NCBI GenBank assembly: GCA_036897445.1
Contig: JAYMTL010000076.1
Span: forward strand, 29,527-93,526
Reading direction: 5' to 3'
Origin: Pelargonium tetragonum
Taxonomy: Eukaryota; Streptophyta; Magnoliopsida; Geraniales; Geraniaceae
DNA length: 64,000 nt
Shown: piece by piece, positions 38,575 through 49,081 of the stretch
How positions within the stretch are numbered: the first letter of the stretch is position 1
Layout: each line of letters opens with the position of its first letter
Translations under genes and position numbers: made by a program
Notes under the pieces: generated by a model
Told to the model about the DNA's origin: nothing
Databases searched by the model: none
Seen by the model: only the letters and a program-made list of their open reading frames with translations

Positions 38575-41500
38575 GAACTGATTCATTCTAATTCTATTAG
38601 TTGTTTTAGGAATTCTTCCTAGAGGTTCCTGACATTCCGATAAATGTCTTCTTGTGTTGGCCTAGCCAGAACAGAAACTGAAACGGATTCTCTTCTTTAT
38701 CTTTAGGGTTTCTTTGCGTGCAGCAGTAGCTGCTTCATACGCCCTGCCAATAGAAAGCCAGTGCTTCACGGAGCGTTTGTTAATAACCTTGTAAACAAAA
38801 CCGTTAGAATCCTAACTACTTATCCACAACGACAAAGGAAACTTGAGAAAGGATATTGAAACTTACACTCGTTATGCTATCTTCAATGGGGAATCCCTTA
38901 TTAGAAATGCTGATACATAATCTTATAGGTCTCCTCTGGATTCAATCTTATCTTGGTTAGTCTTGGTGAGTAGAGTGACTTCCTTGCGATGACTTACATT
39001 AGACCTGTATAACATCAGATTAACAACAAGCAAAAATAGCCTAGTGAAAGCTTAAACTCGAGGGCAAGCTTTAGCTTGAGCTTGTTTTCATATTTGACTT
39101 CTTATCTTACTAAATTCCTAATCTTTCTTTCTGCTATTCTGACTGGGCTGTAGTGTAGTTAAAACGGATTCTATACTTTAGGCCACTGTTCTACTAATAA
39201 GGAAACAGAAGCTTTATTTATAGGAAATTCTAAGGGAAAATTCCTTATTCCAGATTAGAGGAACAGGATACTGAGAAGACTTAAATTGTGTCTCCCTTCT
39301 TACTATAGATTCTAAATCGGTATTCCAAGTTTTCCAAATATAGAGTATTCCTTACTTGCAGTCGAAGTTTAGGCTTTATGGCATCTCCCCTTAGTAAGAA
39401 GCCCCACCAGAATATGAAAGAAAGGGACTCTGTAACCAGCTAAAGCTTACCTTTCTAAATCAAATTTCCATTTAAAGTTCAAGACTCCGCTTATTTTTAT
39501 TCAATTCAGCGGAAAGTTATTGTCCAAAATACGCAGAAGTTGTACCAAGTTAAGCAGTGGGCTTCCTTATATATTTAAGTCTTAGGAATTCGAAGAACTT
39601 TATCTTTATATATGTATGGTGATAAAGTTTTTTCTCTTTATTTTATTTAGGGAGCCTGTTCCTATGTGGCAATGCTTCGTTAGTTACTGAACGCCCTATT
39701 ATAGAATAGAAAACGCTTGCTTAGCTACTCAAAAGGGCGCTAAGTCAAAACTCCTAGGTAAATAAATAGACTCTATTCTATATCCATATGACAAAAATCT
39801 ACTTTGATCAAAGCATTAACTATAAGAGATAAACTGGGCTCTAAAAGCATCAAAGAAGATTTTCTAACGGAGCCCCTAAAATTGGGGATATGCTTTCTTT
39901 TGCTTTTGAACCCTCAAAGCACTCGATCCCTACTCAATTTCATAGGTTGTTCAATATTCAAGTACCCTTAGTAGGGGTTCCCTGTGCTGATGAAACTAAA
40001 GCAGTAACTCAAGACAAGTTAACATTATTTAATTTAGTGCTGGACTTTGTAAAACTAGTGAAGCCCCCTCTTTTAGATAGAAATTTGTATGTCCATTTTC
40101 CCAGCTTATAACTAGTTTTAGTTCTTGCTGGATGCCCCCTTTTTCTTATAATATAGAAAACTTGTGTTTACTATGAAAAAAACCTTTTATTTACGCATAC
40201 TACTTAGCTGTCCTAATAATCAACTATTCCAGACCCTATCAAGGGAACCTAACAAATTTTATTACCCCAGGCATCTTCTACGTAAAACCGATTCGAGGGA
40301 GCAGGCTTCTTAAAAAAAGGCGCAATACTTAGGAATATTAAGAACCCAGAATTGTGCTGGATACTCCAAGACCATAACTAGTTAACAACTCTTAGCATCC
40401 TACTGACTGAAAGAGCGAGTCCTAATTTAGAAACCCTTACAACAAGAAAACGCAGAGGATACTTCCAGAGCTCTACACATTTTATCTTAAATTGACAAGT
40501 AAGCTAGAGATGGATTCCTATAAATGAATATACTAGCACTAGCCGGGTAAATCTTGTTTTTTTAGTAGTTGTACTGAAATGAAATTCAAGAGAGGAGGGT
40601 TAAGAAACAAATGTTAGAGAGAGTTACGCGCTTTATTAAATAAGATTTTTGAGACTAGAAATATACCACGAGTAGGATAACAGCCCGTATATAAAAGGCA
40701 TTCCTTAGAGTTCTCGGGAGTTCCCGCGAGATCCTGCTAAAGAGTCGTAAAGAGTCAAATCCAGAGAATAGCATTAATAAGTAACCAACACAAGGGGTTC
40801 TTTGCTTCACTGCAGAACTTCCAACTTTCGTCTCGATTTAATCAAGAAAGATAGATCAATACTGTTGAGATCAAACCAACCATACTACAATAACAATAAA
40901 TAGGAACCTTTTTTAACTCTTGGTAACACTTTTTATCTGAAAAGAAAAATTCTCATCAAAGTCATGAGGCCTATATGAGGACTCTTTCTTGTGTTGTAAA
41001 GGTATCAAGAAAAAGGCTTGAGAGGGGAAACTCTATCAGAATGAAAAGGGATTCTCGGAACTCCTTTGGCAGTATAAGTTTTTTGTGTTATCCTAAGTCA
41101 CAAAAAATGTCCAATCTAAGGATTTACGGGGCTACTTTTTGATCAGAATATCTCGAGATTTTAAGCCCCTACCTACTTGTTAGATGGAAATTCTCGACTA
41201 ATTACTTAAAAGTATAAGCCCGCTTTAGGAAAGTAAAGTAAGGGAGGAAACGCTCTTGCCAGCTCTAAAAGACTAGGGACTTTTATGCTGTAGGGCAGAG
41301 AAGAACTATGCTGTATATAAATTATAGGACCCTCTGGGTACAATAATAAAGGATAAAAGTACAAACAAGTCTAAATTCTGAATCAGAGACATCCGAAAGC
41401 AGGGTTCCTTATTAATAAAAAGGGTTTGAGCGGGGTAATATGGGCTGTTAAGTCTTGGAAAACGAAAAGGGTACAGATTAGTAGAGAACTCTAGCGACGG

Positions 41501-43185
41501 GAGCAAAATAGTTCTTGTTTTGTCCGAGCATTCATACAACCCCGTCCAGATATAAGGTTAACGAGCTTTTTGTGTAACAAATTCTTTTAGCTCTGGATTT
41601 TTGTAGTAAAAAGAGAAGCAGACTTTTGCTCAATAGTAGTAATCAATACCAAAAGAGATACTATACTCGACTTGTCGCATGGCTTGTTTCTAAATTAAGG
41701 TATCAAAAAAAGCCAAGTCTTTCTTAATCTTAAGTGGGGTGGGATATGGGATTCCTTTTAGTAAGTGTATACGCTGTTTAACTCTCTTACGAGTTAGGAA
41801 TTTGACTCTTAGTTTTGGTTTCTTAGGAGTGGTAATAAGTAATGCAAAAGCTAGCCTTAACGAGAAAATCCTTTAACTCTTATCTGTAATAAAGGAAAAG
41901 GTTTATTTAAAATAAAAAGTAGAGAGTATTATTTGATGTTTATACTTGGATATATGCCAATTAGAAGAACGGGGAATCCCTTTTTCCGGATTTCTTAACC
42001 AAAACAAATTGAGAATTTAGTTATTGAAAGCGGAGGCTTATTATTTGACTCCTTGTTAAACAAACAACTAACTAAACAGGAACCCTTTCTAAGAAAATTA
42101 GCAGCCTTTCCATTAATACAAATTTTAGGATTATCTCCTTTATTAGCTTGCTATACTATACAGAATACAAAGGAAAAGAAATGAGTTTCTGTAGCAACAC
42201 TGCCTATCCGCTTTCTAGCATCAAGATATGCCTTGGAAATAGAAGAGAAATCTGGTTTCTATGTTATCAGTCTATCCGCTTAATCGGAATCTTTCTAGCA
42301 CAAGTAAACTTTCCTTTACAAACCCTGAATACTTCATAGCTACAATTCGGAATGCTATATTTATTTACCTGCAATCCCAGGAAGATAGTTCAAGTTAAGG
42401 ATGAAATACACTCCATTAATTAGCTTGCTGAATTCCAAAGAAAACCTACACAAATAAAACCTGGTATTGACTCCTTCACTAGAAAGGTACTCATTTAAGT
42501 CTTTAAGATTATCATCCTTGATACTGCCAGCTTTCCAGTAAAGAGAATCCGTTTCTATATTTCTGAGATACCTAACTTTGTTAAGGTAAGCCTAGATTCT
42601 TTAGCTAATGGAAGTCTAATCCTAGTCAACAAATACAAAGGTGGTAAATAGTACTCTTGAGCCTTGCTAAGCCCCTTTCTCAAATATAAGGAAAGATGTA
42701 ATAGCACTAGAAAGATCTCAGGAAAATTCCCCTATACTTGGTTAAGGCTAGCTTTAGCTTGCTCCCTTGGAGTTCATAAGGAAAACCCTTAAAGGAAAGC
42801 CTAGTTAAAGATCCGGGAACTGTTACTAAATTCTAATTCCTTACTTATAATTGTACTTATGGATCCTAAAAGCAGAATAGAGTAGGAACCCCTTTTTAAG
42901 AATTAAGAATCTTGTGAACTCCTTTATAATTACATTATCAGTATCAGGAATTTCTATAAAGAATTCTTCCTAAAACAGATAGCAACCATTCTCTGTTATC
43001 AATTCCCGCTTAGCTTAGAAGTAGAAGAGCTCCAGCTATAACTAGAACTACTGCTATGAGAATTGCTTTACCCAGAAGAGAAAGAGCATTGGACTTCCAG
43101 ACTAGAATCAGTTACTTTACCCTTTTCTTCTATTTATTTAGAACAATAGTTCTACCTTTATCTGCGATAATCTGCTATAAAGTAA
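38575..43185. other. Non-coding DNA, unidentified
   Basis: No gene is recognised. A G+C-richer patch at about 38715-38780 reads without stop for about 40 codons on the minus strand, with no family that I know. Motif AGCTTGCT and close variants recur from about 38.2 to 45.2 kb. Frames at 39890-40111 (plus, 73 codons), 41306-41539 (minus, 77) and 42148-42339 (plus, 63) are of chance length. GGAGCCCC is at 39869-39876. Confidence 0.5.
42333..42348 (+). repeat. 16-bp direct repeat, copy 1
   Basis: TTCATAGCTACAATTC here is identical to 44190-44205. In both places it is followed within a few bases by GAA and then GCTAT. Looser versions (CATAGCTACAATG near 44716, CATAGCACCAATT near 43728) lie in the same region. 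Confidence 0.5.
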
Positions 43186-43199
43186 AGGTAACGAAGTTA
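43186..43199 (+). repeat. 14-nt dyad motif copy, AGG-TAAC-GAA-GTTA
   Basis: Exact copy of the TAAC/GTTA form. It lies 60 bp before another copy at 43246 in direct orientation. Confidence 0.7.
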
Positions 43200-43245
43200 G
43201 TTTCGTTAAATTGGATTATCTGCTTTAAAACAAAGAATCCAAACC

Positions 43246-43259
43246 AGGTAACAAAGTTA
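43246..43259 (+). repeat. 14-nt dyad motif copy, AGG-TAAC-AAA-GTTA
   Basis: The arms TAAC/GTTA are intact and the centre is AAA. The preceding AACC matches the flank of the copy at 20306. Confidence 0.65.
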
Positions 43260-43645
43260 ATCACTACAAAACAGGAACTCTTTTCTAAGAAAGCCTTTAG
43301 CAGCAACTGCTTTTCCTTCAAGACTTAGGACTCCTTGCTATTAGATCGGAAACAAGAAAATCTCTGTCTGTGCCTTTGCAGTCTCTGTCAAGAAATTTAG
43401 AATCCGTTATTTGCCTCATTGTGAGCTGCACTGGGCACGCTTTACAAATTGCCAATACTACCTAGTTTACATAGCTTAAGATAAAGATACAAGAATTGAT
43501 GCTTCTCCTTCCTCCAAAAATAGGAATTTAGGAATGTCAAGAACGAGAAAAAATGGAATTAGAACTGTCAAAGGCAAGAACCCTACAGCTACTATAATAC
43601 TCGGAATTTAGGTATCCACTCTAAAAAGAAATTGAAGAAAGAAAT

Positions 43646-43659
43646 TAATTTCATTACCT
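43646..43659 (-). repeat. 14-nt dyad motif copy, AGG-TAAT-GAA-ATTA (minus strand)
   Basis: Read on the minus strand this is AGGTAATGAAATTA, with arms TAAT/ATTA and the GAA centre typical of the TAAC/GTTA form. Confidence 0.65.
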
Positions 43660-44189
43660 GCTATATCGGTTCAGTACTTTCGAGCACCAGCTACAAAGCT
43701 AGCTTTACTTCATGACAACAATTCATAGCACCAATTATTTGTTCCTAAAGCTGCACTTCCCTCGCCTTTAGCTGTCAATACAACTTAACTTAATCAGAAT
43801 AAAGCTCTTAAACAGGAATACATTCTTTCTGTCTAATACTACCGTCTATCCAACTATACTGCACAGAATACTGGAATATCTAAGACTCCTAAACCTGATA
43901 GAACAGAACTTCAATCTCTCTACCTAAGCGATTGAATATTTATTTAGAATATCAAGACTATAACTAGAATGAAAAGGAACCCTCTATTGTATTGCGACTA
44001 GAACCCATGGACATAACCTCAATTCTGGTTTGACGTACCTTTAGCTATCATAATTCAAAGAGACTCTCCTAAAGACTATAGAGATTGTATAGGAAATGTA
44101 AAGCTTATTTGAAGTGTCTATTATCTAAGCTATTCTTAAAAGCAGTTGGCAGGTAGATTTGAAAGTTCTCTACAAAACCAAGAAACAAA

Positions 44190-44205
44190 TTCATAGCTAC
44201 AATTC
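44190..44205 (+). repeat. 16-bp direct repeat, copy 2
   Basis: Identical to 42333-42348; see that entry. Confidence 0.5.
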
Positions 44206-44344
44206 TGAAAGCTATCTTTGCCGAACAAGGAATCTCAGAAACAAAGAGAATTGCTTTCCATTAAGACTTAGATCCGCTATAAGAAAATAGATGCCCTGTT
44301 TCCTTTAGAATCTTGAACTCCAGTTCATGTATAGAGTATACTAC

Positions 44345-44358
44345 TAATTACATTACCT
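44345..44358 (-). repeat. 14-nt dyad motif copy, AGG-TAAT-GTA-ATTA (minus strand)
   Basis: Exact 14-base match, on the opposite strand, to 1349-1362 and 63198-63211. Confidence 0.7.
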
Positions 44359-45372
44359 ACGCTTCCTAGTCCTAGCTTGGTTCGTTTCCATTACCTACAA
44401 GAGAATATCTGTCTCTAGAAATGCTGGTTACTGTGTTCATGTCAATGACCTATATTTAACTCCTAGCTTTCCTTTTTAGCTTGCTCAACTAGAACAATGA
44501 AAGAATTCCGTATATCCTATAAACTATCTTACTAGGAATCCGCTATCTAAGTTACCTAAACAGAATAATACAATTCAGAGAGTAGTGTAAGTTCCTAAAC
44601 AATCTATTCTATAAATACTAGGAATCTCATCTCGGAATAGACTCTCACAAAGCTACACTGGAAAAGGACTTCCCTTGCTTAAGACTCGGGACAGCTTTAC
44701 CTCAACAAATCCATCCATAGCTACAATGTGAGCACCTTTTAAGGAATTTAGGGCTCTACTCTACAAGATAATCAGTGTTATACCTTTAGCTTGTCAATAC
44801 TGATAGAGCTTCCCCGCATGATGTTGAGATTCCTCTAAATGTATCACTCAAAGGAAGTTCCTTGCAAAGAAATAGAATACAGAAATACACCTTCAGCTAA
44901 ACTGGCTAAACATATAGGCGCTCTCTAAGGAAAGCTCTTCGCTTACAAAAACACAGAACACAATTTATAGGTTCAATAAGTATCCGGCTTCTCCTAGGAA
45001 TCTACTCTCAGCAAGAATACTAGCTCTACTTGGTTTAGGTACCTGCGGAAGGAGTTCTCCACTAGCTCCAATTAAATTAGTAAATAGAGTTCTATCAAGA
45101 ACTCTCAAAAACAAAGAAGACAAATAGCTATAATTCCAGCTACCATTCCTATAGTTACATCTCCGAGGTCCCTTATTTATTTACAATACCTCTTGCCTTA
45201 TGTGTTTATCGAAATGGAGGTAAGCTTGCTTAGTAGTATAAGAGATACATCCCATCTTACCGAGTCAATCTTTATTTAGGAGTCATTATAAGTATATTCT
45301 AGATAGTAAACCTCACACTATAAGACCAATAACCGAAAACTCTTTAAACTTGAGTTACTGAAATGAAAGGCT

Positions 45373-45916
45373 TTAATCAGAAATCGGAAACTGATTTACC
45401 GATACCTTCTTATTGACTGACTTGATAGCATGCCAAACCACAATAGCAGAACCAATACCCAAGAGCCATAACCTGATACTTGTTGCTAGAGCTTAAACCA
45501 CATTCACCACCAAGATCTCTTTCTTCAGTTCGGGGGTGATCTTAGTTATTCTGAATGTGAGTAGTTCAAGGCTGTTTCAAGTTTTGGGAAGTCAAATATT
45601 CGAAGATGCATACCCTAATTCAATTGCTTAACAATATAGGGTGGTTAGTCGCTTCTCTTAATAGAGCCGTCAACGCCAAGCATTACAATACTTATCAGAA
45701 TTATAAGGAATACACGAGCATACGAATAGATGTGTATGATACGATACAGAAAAAGCGAAGAAGAGCTAGTATGAGAATCAATACTCCAAAGAACGATAGC
45801 GCCAAGACTGCAAATGCCACGTTCGTGAATTTTATACACCAAAAAAACGCTGGCATAGCCATGAGTATCGTTAATTTTCTGAAATGCATGTCAATGCTCC
45901 TATCTATACGATTCAC
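45373..45916 (-). pseudogene. Decayed small hydrophobic protein gene beside the plasmid polymerase
   Basis: Read on the minus strand, an ATG at 45916 opens 71 codons with a strongly hydrophobic stretch (AFAVLALSFFGVLILILALL). A second frame around 45645-45842 carries another hydrophobic piece. A third ends at a TAA at 45373-45375 after RLWLLGIGSAIVVWHAIK, a likely membrane helix. Together they would give a protein of about 180 residues with two or three membrane segments, broken by at least two frameshifts and an internal TAA. It is divergent from the polymerase and about 100 bp from it, which suits a plasmid gene pair. I do not recognise the family. A 135-codon plus-strand frame (45606-46013) overlaps it; about 0.3 such frames are expected by chance, so the strand choice is not certain. 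Confidence 0.4.
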
Positions 45917-46020
45917 GACTGTTTCCTCCGCTGCTTATTCTAATTACCGGATCTTTATACTAAAGCATTTTTTGACATGGGGCCCCCTCTCTTATCAACC
46001 AATTTCTTTATGATAATATA

Positions 46021-48310
46021 ATCGTCCACGCTAATTTCAAGATAGAAGCAAAGAGGATGTGGAGAGTCTTATCCATTCCAAGATCTCAGAGCAAGATCTC
46101 CAAAACTATTTAGAAGCTAATTTTCCTGAGGGACTCTGTAGGAGCAAAAGAACTTCCAAACTAAAATCAAAGCAGTCCTTGCTCACTATGAAGCTTACGT
46201 TAAAGATACTATACAGGACTTAAACTCTGAGCTCACAGATATGGATCCGGATCAAATCTTATTTCAGAGACAGATATTCAAGTGGGACGCTTTCAACGCT
46301 TGCTCGGAAAGAATGTGAGGTCACCCCGTAATCAAGGGTAATGTCTCGATTCATTATTATAGCACCATGTCTTCCTTGAGAAGTTCTTCCAATTCGTCCC
46401 TAACGTCTCTTTCGTTCATAAAAGAGCTTACTCATCTGATGCTCATCCTAACATGCCAGTCATAGAGTCAGCGCTTTGTTACAAAGCATCTTGTAAATCA
46501 CCTTATCCAACCAAACTCATAGCTACGAAAAAGACTCAACCATCCATCCACTGTCTTACTTGGTCTAGCAGCTATGGATCTCTTGGTCATGTATGCCTAC
46601 CCAAAAATCATGGGCTATGCTAAAGTCACCATTATCCTGACTGTCATGAAAGATACCGGGATTGAGGTTTCATTTACAGCGGGTGAAGCCATACCTCTCA
46701 CATATGATGAAGACCAAAACTATAGCTTCAGACCTAAGAAAGATGTCTATTCTTCCATCCAGAAGCAATTCTTAGCCTATTCTGAGCGGTATGATGGTGA
46801 TGTCATTGTACGCCTTGCAACCATAGTCTATATGGAATCTCGGTGTGTAGATGGACAGAAGTCTACCAAAGAGCCCTTACTCTGTCTTAATGAGCGCCGA
46901 TTAGAACTGCACAAAATTCTCGAAGATTGGAATAAAGGTGAGCTTTCACCTAGGGTGATTCAAAATAAAAAGAAAGACAAAATAACTCAAAGGCAACGGA
47001 AGGTTGAGAACTTCCTTGTGGCTGATTTTGAAACACTGATCGTCAAAGGTGAGGTTAATTCCTTCCATACGCTGTTGGTATTTTAAAGGTAGATCCTTAT
47101 TCAACCATCCAACCAAATCAAGACACTTTACTCAGAAGATTACAGTATGGCCCACGTTCAAAGATAGAAGTAGAAGTCTTGTCAAACATTTCATACAGAG
47201 ACTCAAACATCTGAGAAAGGTTCTGTTGTCTATTTTCACCGCACGATTTGACTTCTGTTACTAGAACCCCTCCTCATAGGCTCTGGATATATAGTGAAGC
47301 CATTGATGAGAAACGGGATCTTGTATCAAATTTCTGTCTATGAGAAGAAAAAACTTTCACGTTCGCGATTCTATCCATTTATTAACTGGTGATAGTCTTG
47401 CTAAAGTAGCAGCAAGTTTCTGCCCCAATCTTGAGCCTAAGAAAGCTTTGGATCATGACAATGTGAGCATTGAGAACCTAGTTCAAAATAGGGCTGCCTA
47501 TATTGATTATCTTATCCACGACGTCGTTCTTCTAGGTTCAACCATGCAAGCCCTTCAAAGGATCGTACACGATCTCTTTCAATTAGATATAACAAGAACC
47601 ATTACTACAGCAGCATTAGCAATCAAAATCTTTAGAACTCATTTTTATGATGAGAACTCCAATTAGTCTTACCACTCGAAACGAGGTTTGTCAGAAAAGG
47701 TTATTATGGTGGACATTCTGATGTTTACATTCATAGAGGTCACAATTTGGACTACTATGATGTCAACTCCCTTTACCCAACCGTAATGAATCAATTTCAG
47801 ATGCCAAAAGGTCCTCCAACATGGTATGGTGATCTCTCTGGAAAAGACATAGATTCTCTCTTTGGCTTCGTGGAAGCAGTTGTAGTCTGTCCTAAAGACA
47901 TGAAACCTTCCTACCATATAGACGAAGGATCCTACCTTAATCTTCCCAGTAAAATTGCTGGTGTTTACTTCACCGAAGAATTAAAGCCAAATCACTCGGT
48001 TATAGGATTCTTCCAATCCAAGGATATTTATACGAGAGAATGGAGACACCATTTTCATCCTATATCCAAGATCTATATGCCCGTAGGTTTCTCCTGGGAA
48101 GGGTTTCTCTTTTGTCTGTAAAATCTTAATGAACTCATTGTACGGAAGACTTGGTATTAACCCTGAAATGTTACAGAGATCTGTGATAATATGAGATATA
48201 ATCTTCTCTTAAACGCCTTTGTCCAGGAGATCCAAGTAACCAATGATTGCCACATTGTCAGTTACAAGCTCCAAAGCTTTCTTCGACTCTACCAAAGAAG
48301 TCCATGGTAG
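46021..48310 (+). pseudogene. Family-B DNA polymerase of a linear mitochondrial plasmid, broken and 3'-truncated
   Basis: This would be the protein-primed replicative polymerase of a linear mitochondrial plasmid. The order of motifs is diagnostic. ExoI is ADFET (D codon 47024). HTLLV and, one frame over, YAVGILKVDP (47068-47097) follow. ExoII is seen as YFH and ARFDF in two frames (about 47230-47255). VKPLMRNGILYQISVYE follows at about 47295. ExoIII is YLIHDV (47508-47525), and YYGG is at 47702-47713. Motif A is DVNSLYP (47759-47779) and motif B is KILMNSLYGRLGINPE (48120 onward; NSLYG 48132-48146). Reading changes frame at about 46163, 46370, 46500-46570, 47060, 47220-47340, 47660 and 48105, with in-frame stops such as TGA 46316-46318. 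After CHIVSYK a TAG at 48308-48310 ends the homology, and motif C (DTDS) is absent. G+C is about 42%, above the flanks. The N-terminal part is inferred from coding character only. Confidence 0.9.
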
Positions 48311-49002
48311 TTAAACTAGTAAGTAAAAGAGGGGTCTTGTATATTTCCTTAAAGAACTGGTAGGGATCCAAAAAAAGGAAGATAAGGTTTGCTTGTAGTT
48401 TTCATTTTTTCCCTCAATTTGACTTATCGTAGGGTTCCCTTTACGTGTAAAACCAGCTTAAAAATACACTCTAACTATACTTAAGTACTTAAGGATACCC
48501 CGTAATTAAGAACTAAAATTTACCGGTCCAGGAATACTCTAATTTCATTTTTAGACCCTTTAACTAAAAAGTCCTCGAAACCTGTCAAAAACTTAACGAG
48601 GGGCTAAAGATATTAAGGAGCTACTACCCTAGTCTAAATAAAGCAGGTTATAAATATAAAAAGGGGAGGGCTTTATTAGCTACCAGGCCCCCGTCCTATG
48701 TCAGCATACTTTAAAACTAGATCGAAAAATCCCAACTACAAAAGTAAATGCATTGACCTCTCCTTATTTCACAAAAGATAAAAACGGCTAACTGAGATTT
48801 AGGTAAATACTACTCCCTTAAGAGACACAACCTTTATAATTCCTTAGTATCCAGAAATGAAGTTTTAGGGCAGAAGTAGTACGGGAAGGGTTTCCGTAAT
48901 AAAACATGGGAGATGTTACCGTGTAACTTAGGTTTTTTAAACCCCACATAGTAGAGAATGCTAAGTTTTTGCTTAACAAAACTAAGGCACAATCCGAAGT
49001 AA
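48311..49002. other. Non-coding AT-rich DNA
   Basis: Immediately after the polymerase remnant the sequence drops to the AT-rich background. I find no continuation of the polymerase in any frame. Two overlapping minus-strand frames at 48818-49066 are chance. Confidence 0.65.
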
Positions 49003-49081
49003 GGGGGTAAGATAGCTTTTTTAGGGTAAGGCAAATTCCTTTTGATATCCGCATTCGAGGGTTCAAATCTTTTTATTACAG
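49003..49081 (+). pseudogene. Decayed tRNA-Gln (trnQ-UUG), plastid-like
   Basis: GGTAAGGCA (49025-49033) is the 3' half of the D-arm. TTTTGAT (49040-49046) is the anticodon loop, with UUG at 49042-49044. GCATTCGAGGGTTCAAATC then leads to a 3' end finishing in ACAG. The last 20 positions (49062-49081) align without a gap to plastid trnQ as I recall it. Seven of the eight differences are G-to-A or C-to-T. The 5' half is about four bases too long, and the acceptor and anticodon stems no longer pair, so it should not be functional. The plastid-like assignment depends on recalled sequence; the Gln-type anticodon and arm order are visible directly. Confidence 0.5.

Larger units (their letters stand above)
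43260..45372. other. Non-coding DNA upstream of the plasmid block
   Basis: No gene is recognised. It is dense in short repeats (AGCTTGCT, CATAGCTACAAT) and carries two minus-strand dyad motifs. I looked for a terminal inverted repeat that would mark a plasmid end and did not find one by eye. Confidence 0.5.

Noticed and set aside
39000-39680. Long minus-strand reading in one phase as a decayed gene
   Set aside because: Fourteen stops in about 246 codons is what random AT-rich sequence gives.
45606-46013. 135-codon plus-strand frame as a second plasmid gene
   Set aside because: Composition is not protein-like and the minus strand over the same bases carries membrane helices. It is noted in the minus-strand entry because the choice is not certain.
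46316-46318. TGA read as tryptophan, pointing to a fungal mitochondrial code
   Set aside because: A tryptophan would fit here, but the same pseudogene uses TGG for at least five tryptophans and carries TAA and TAG stops as well. G-to-A decay explains it.
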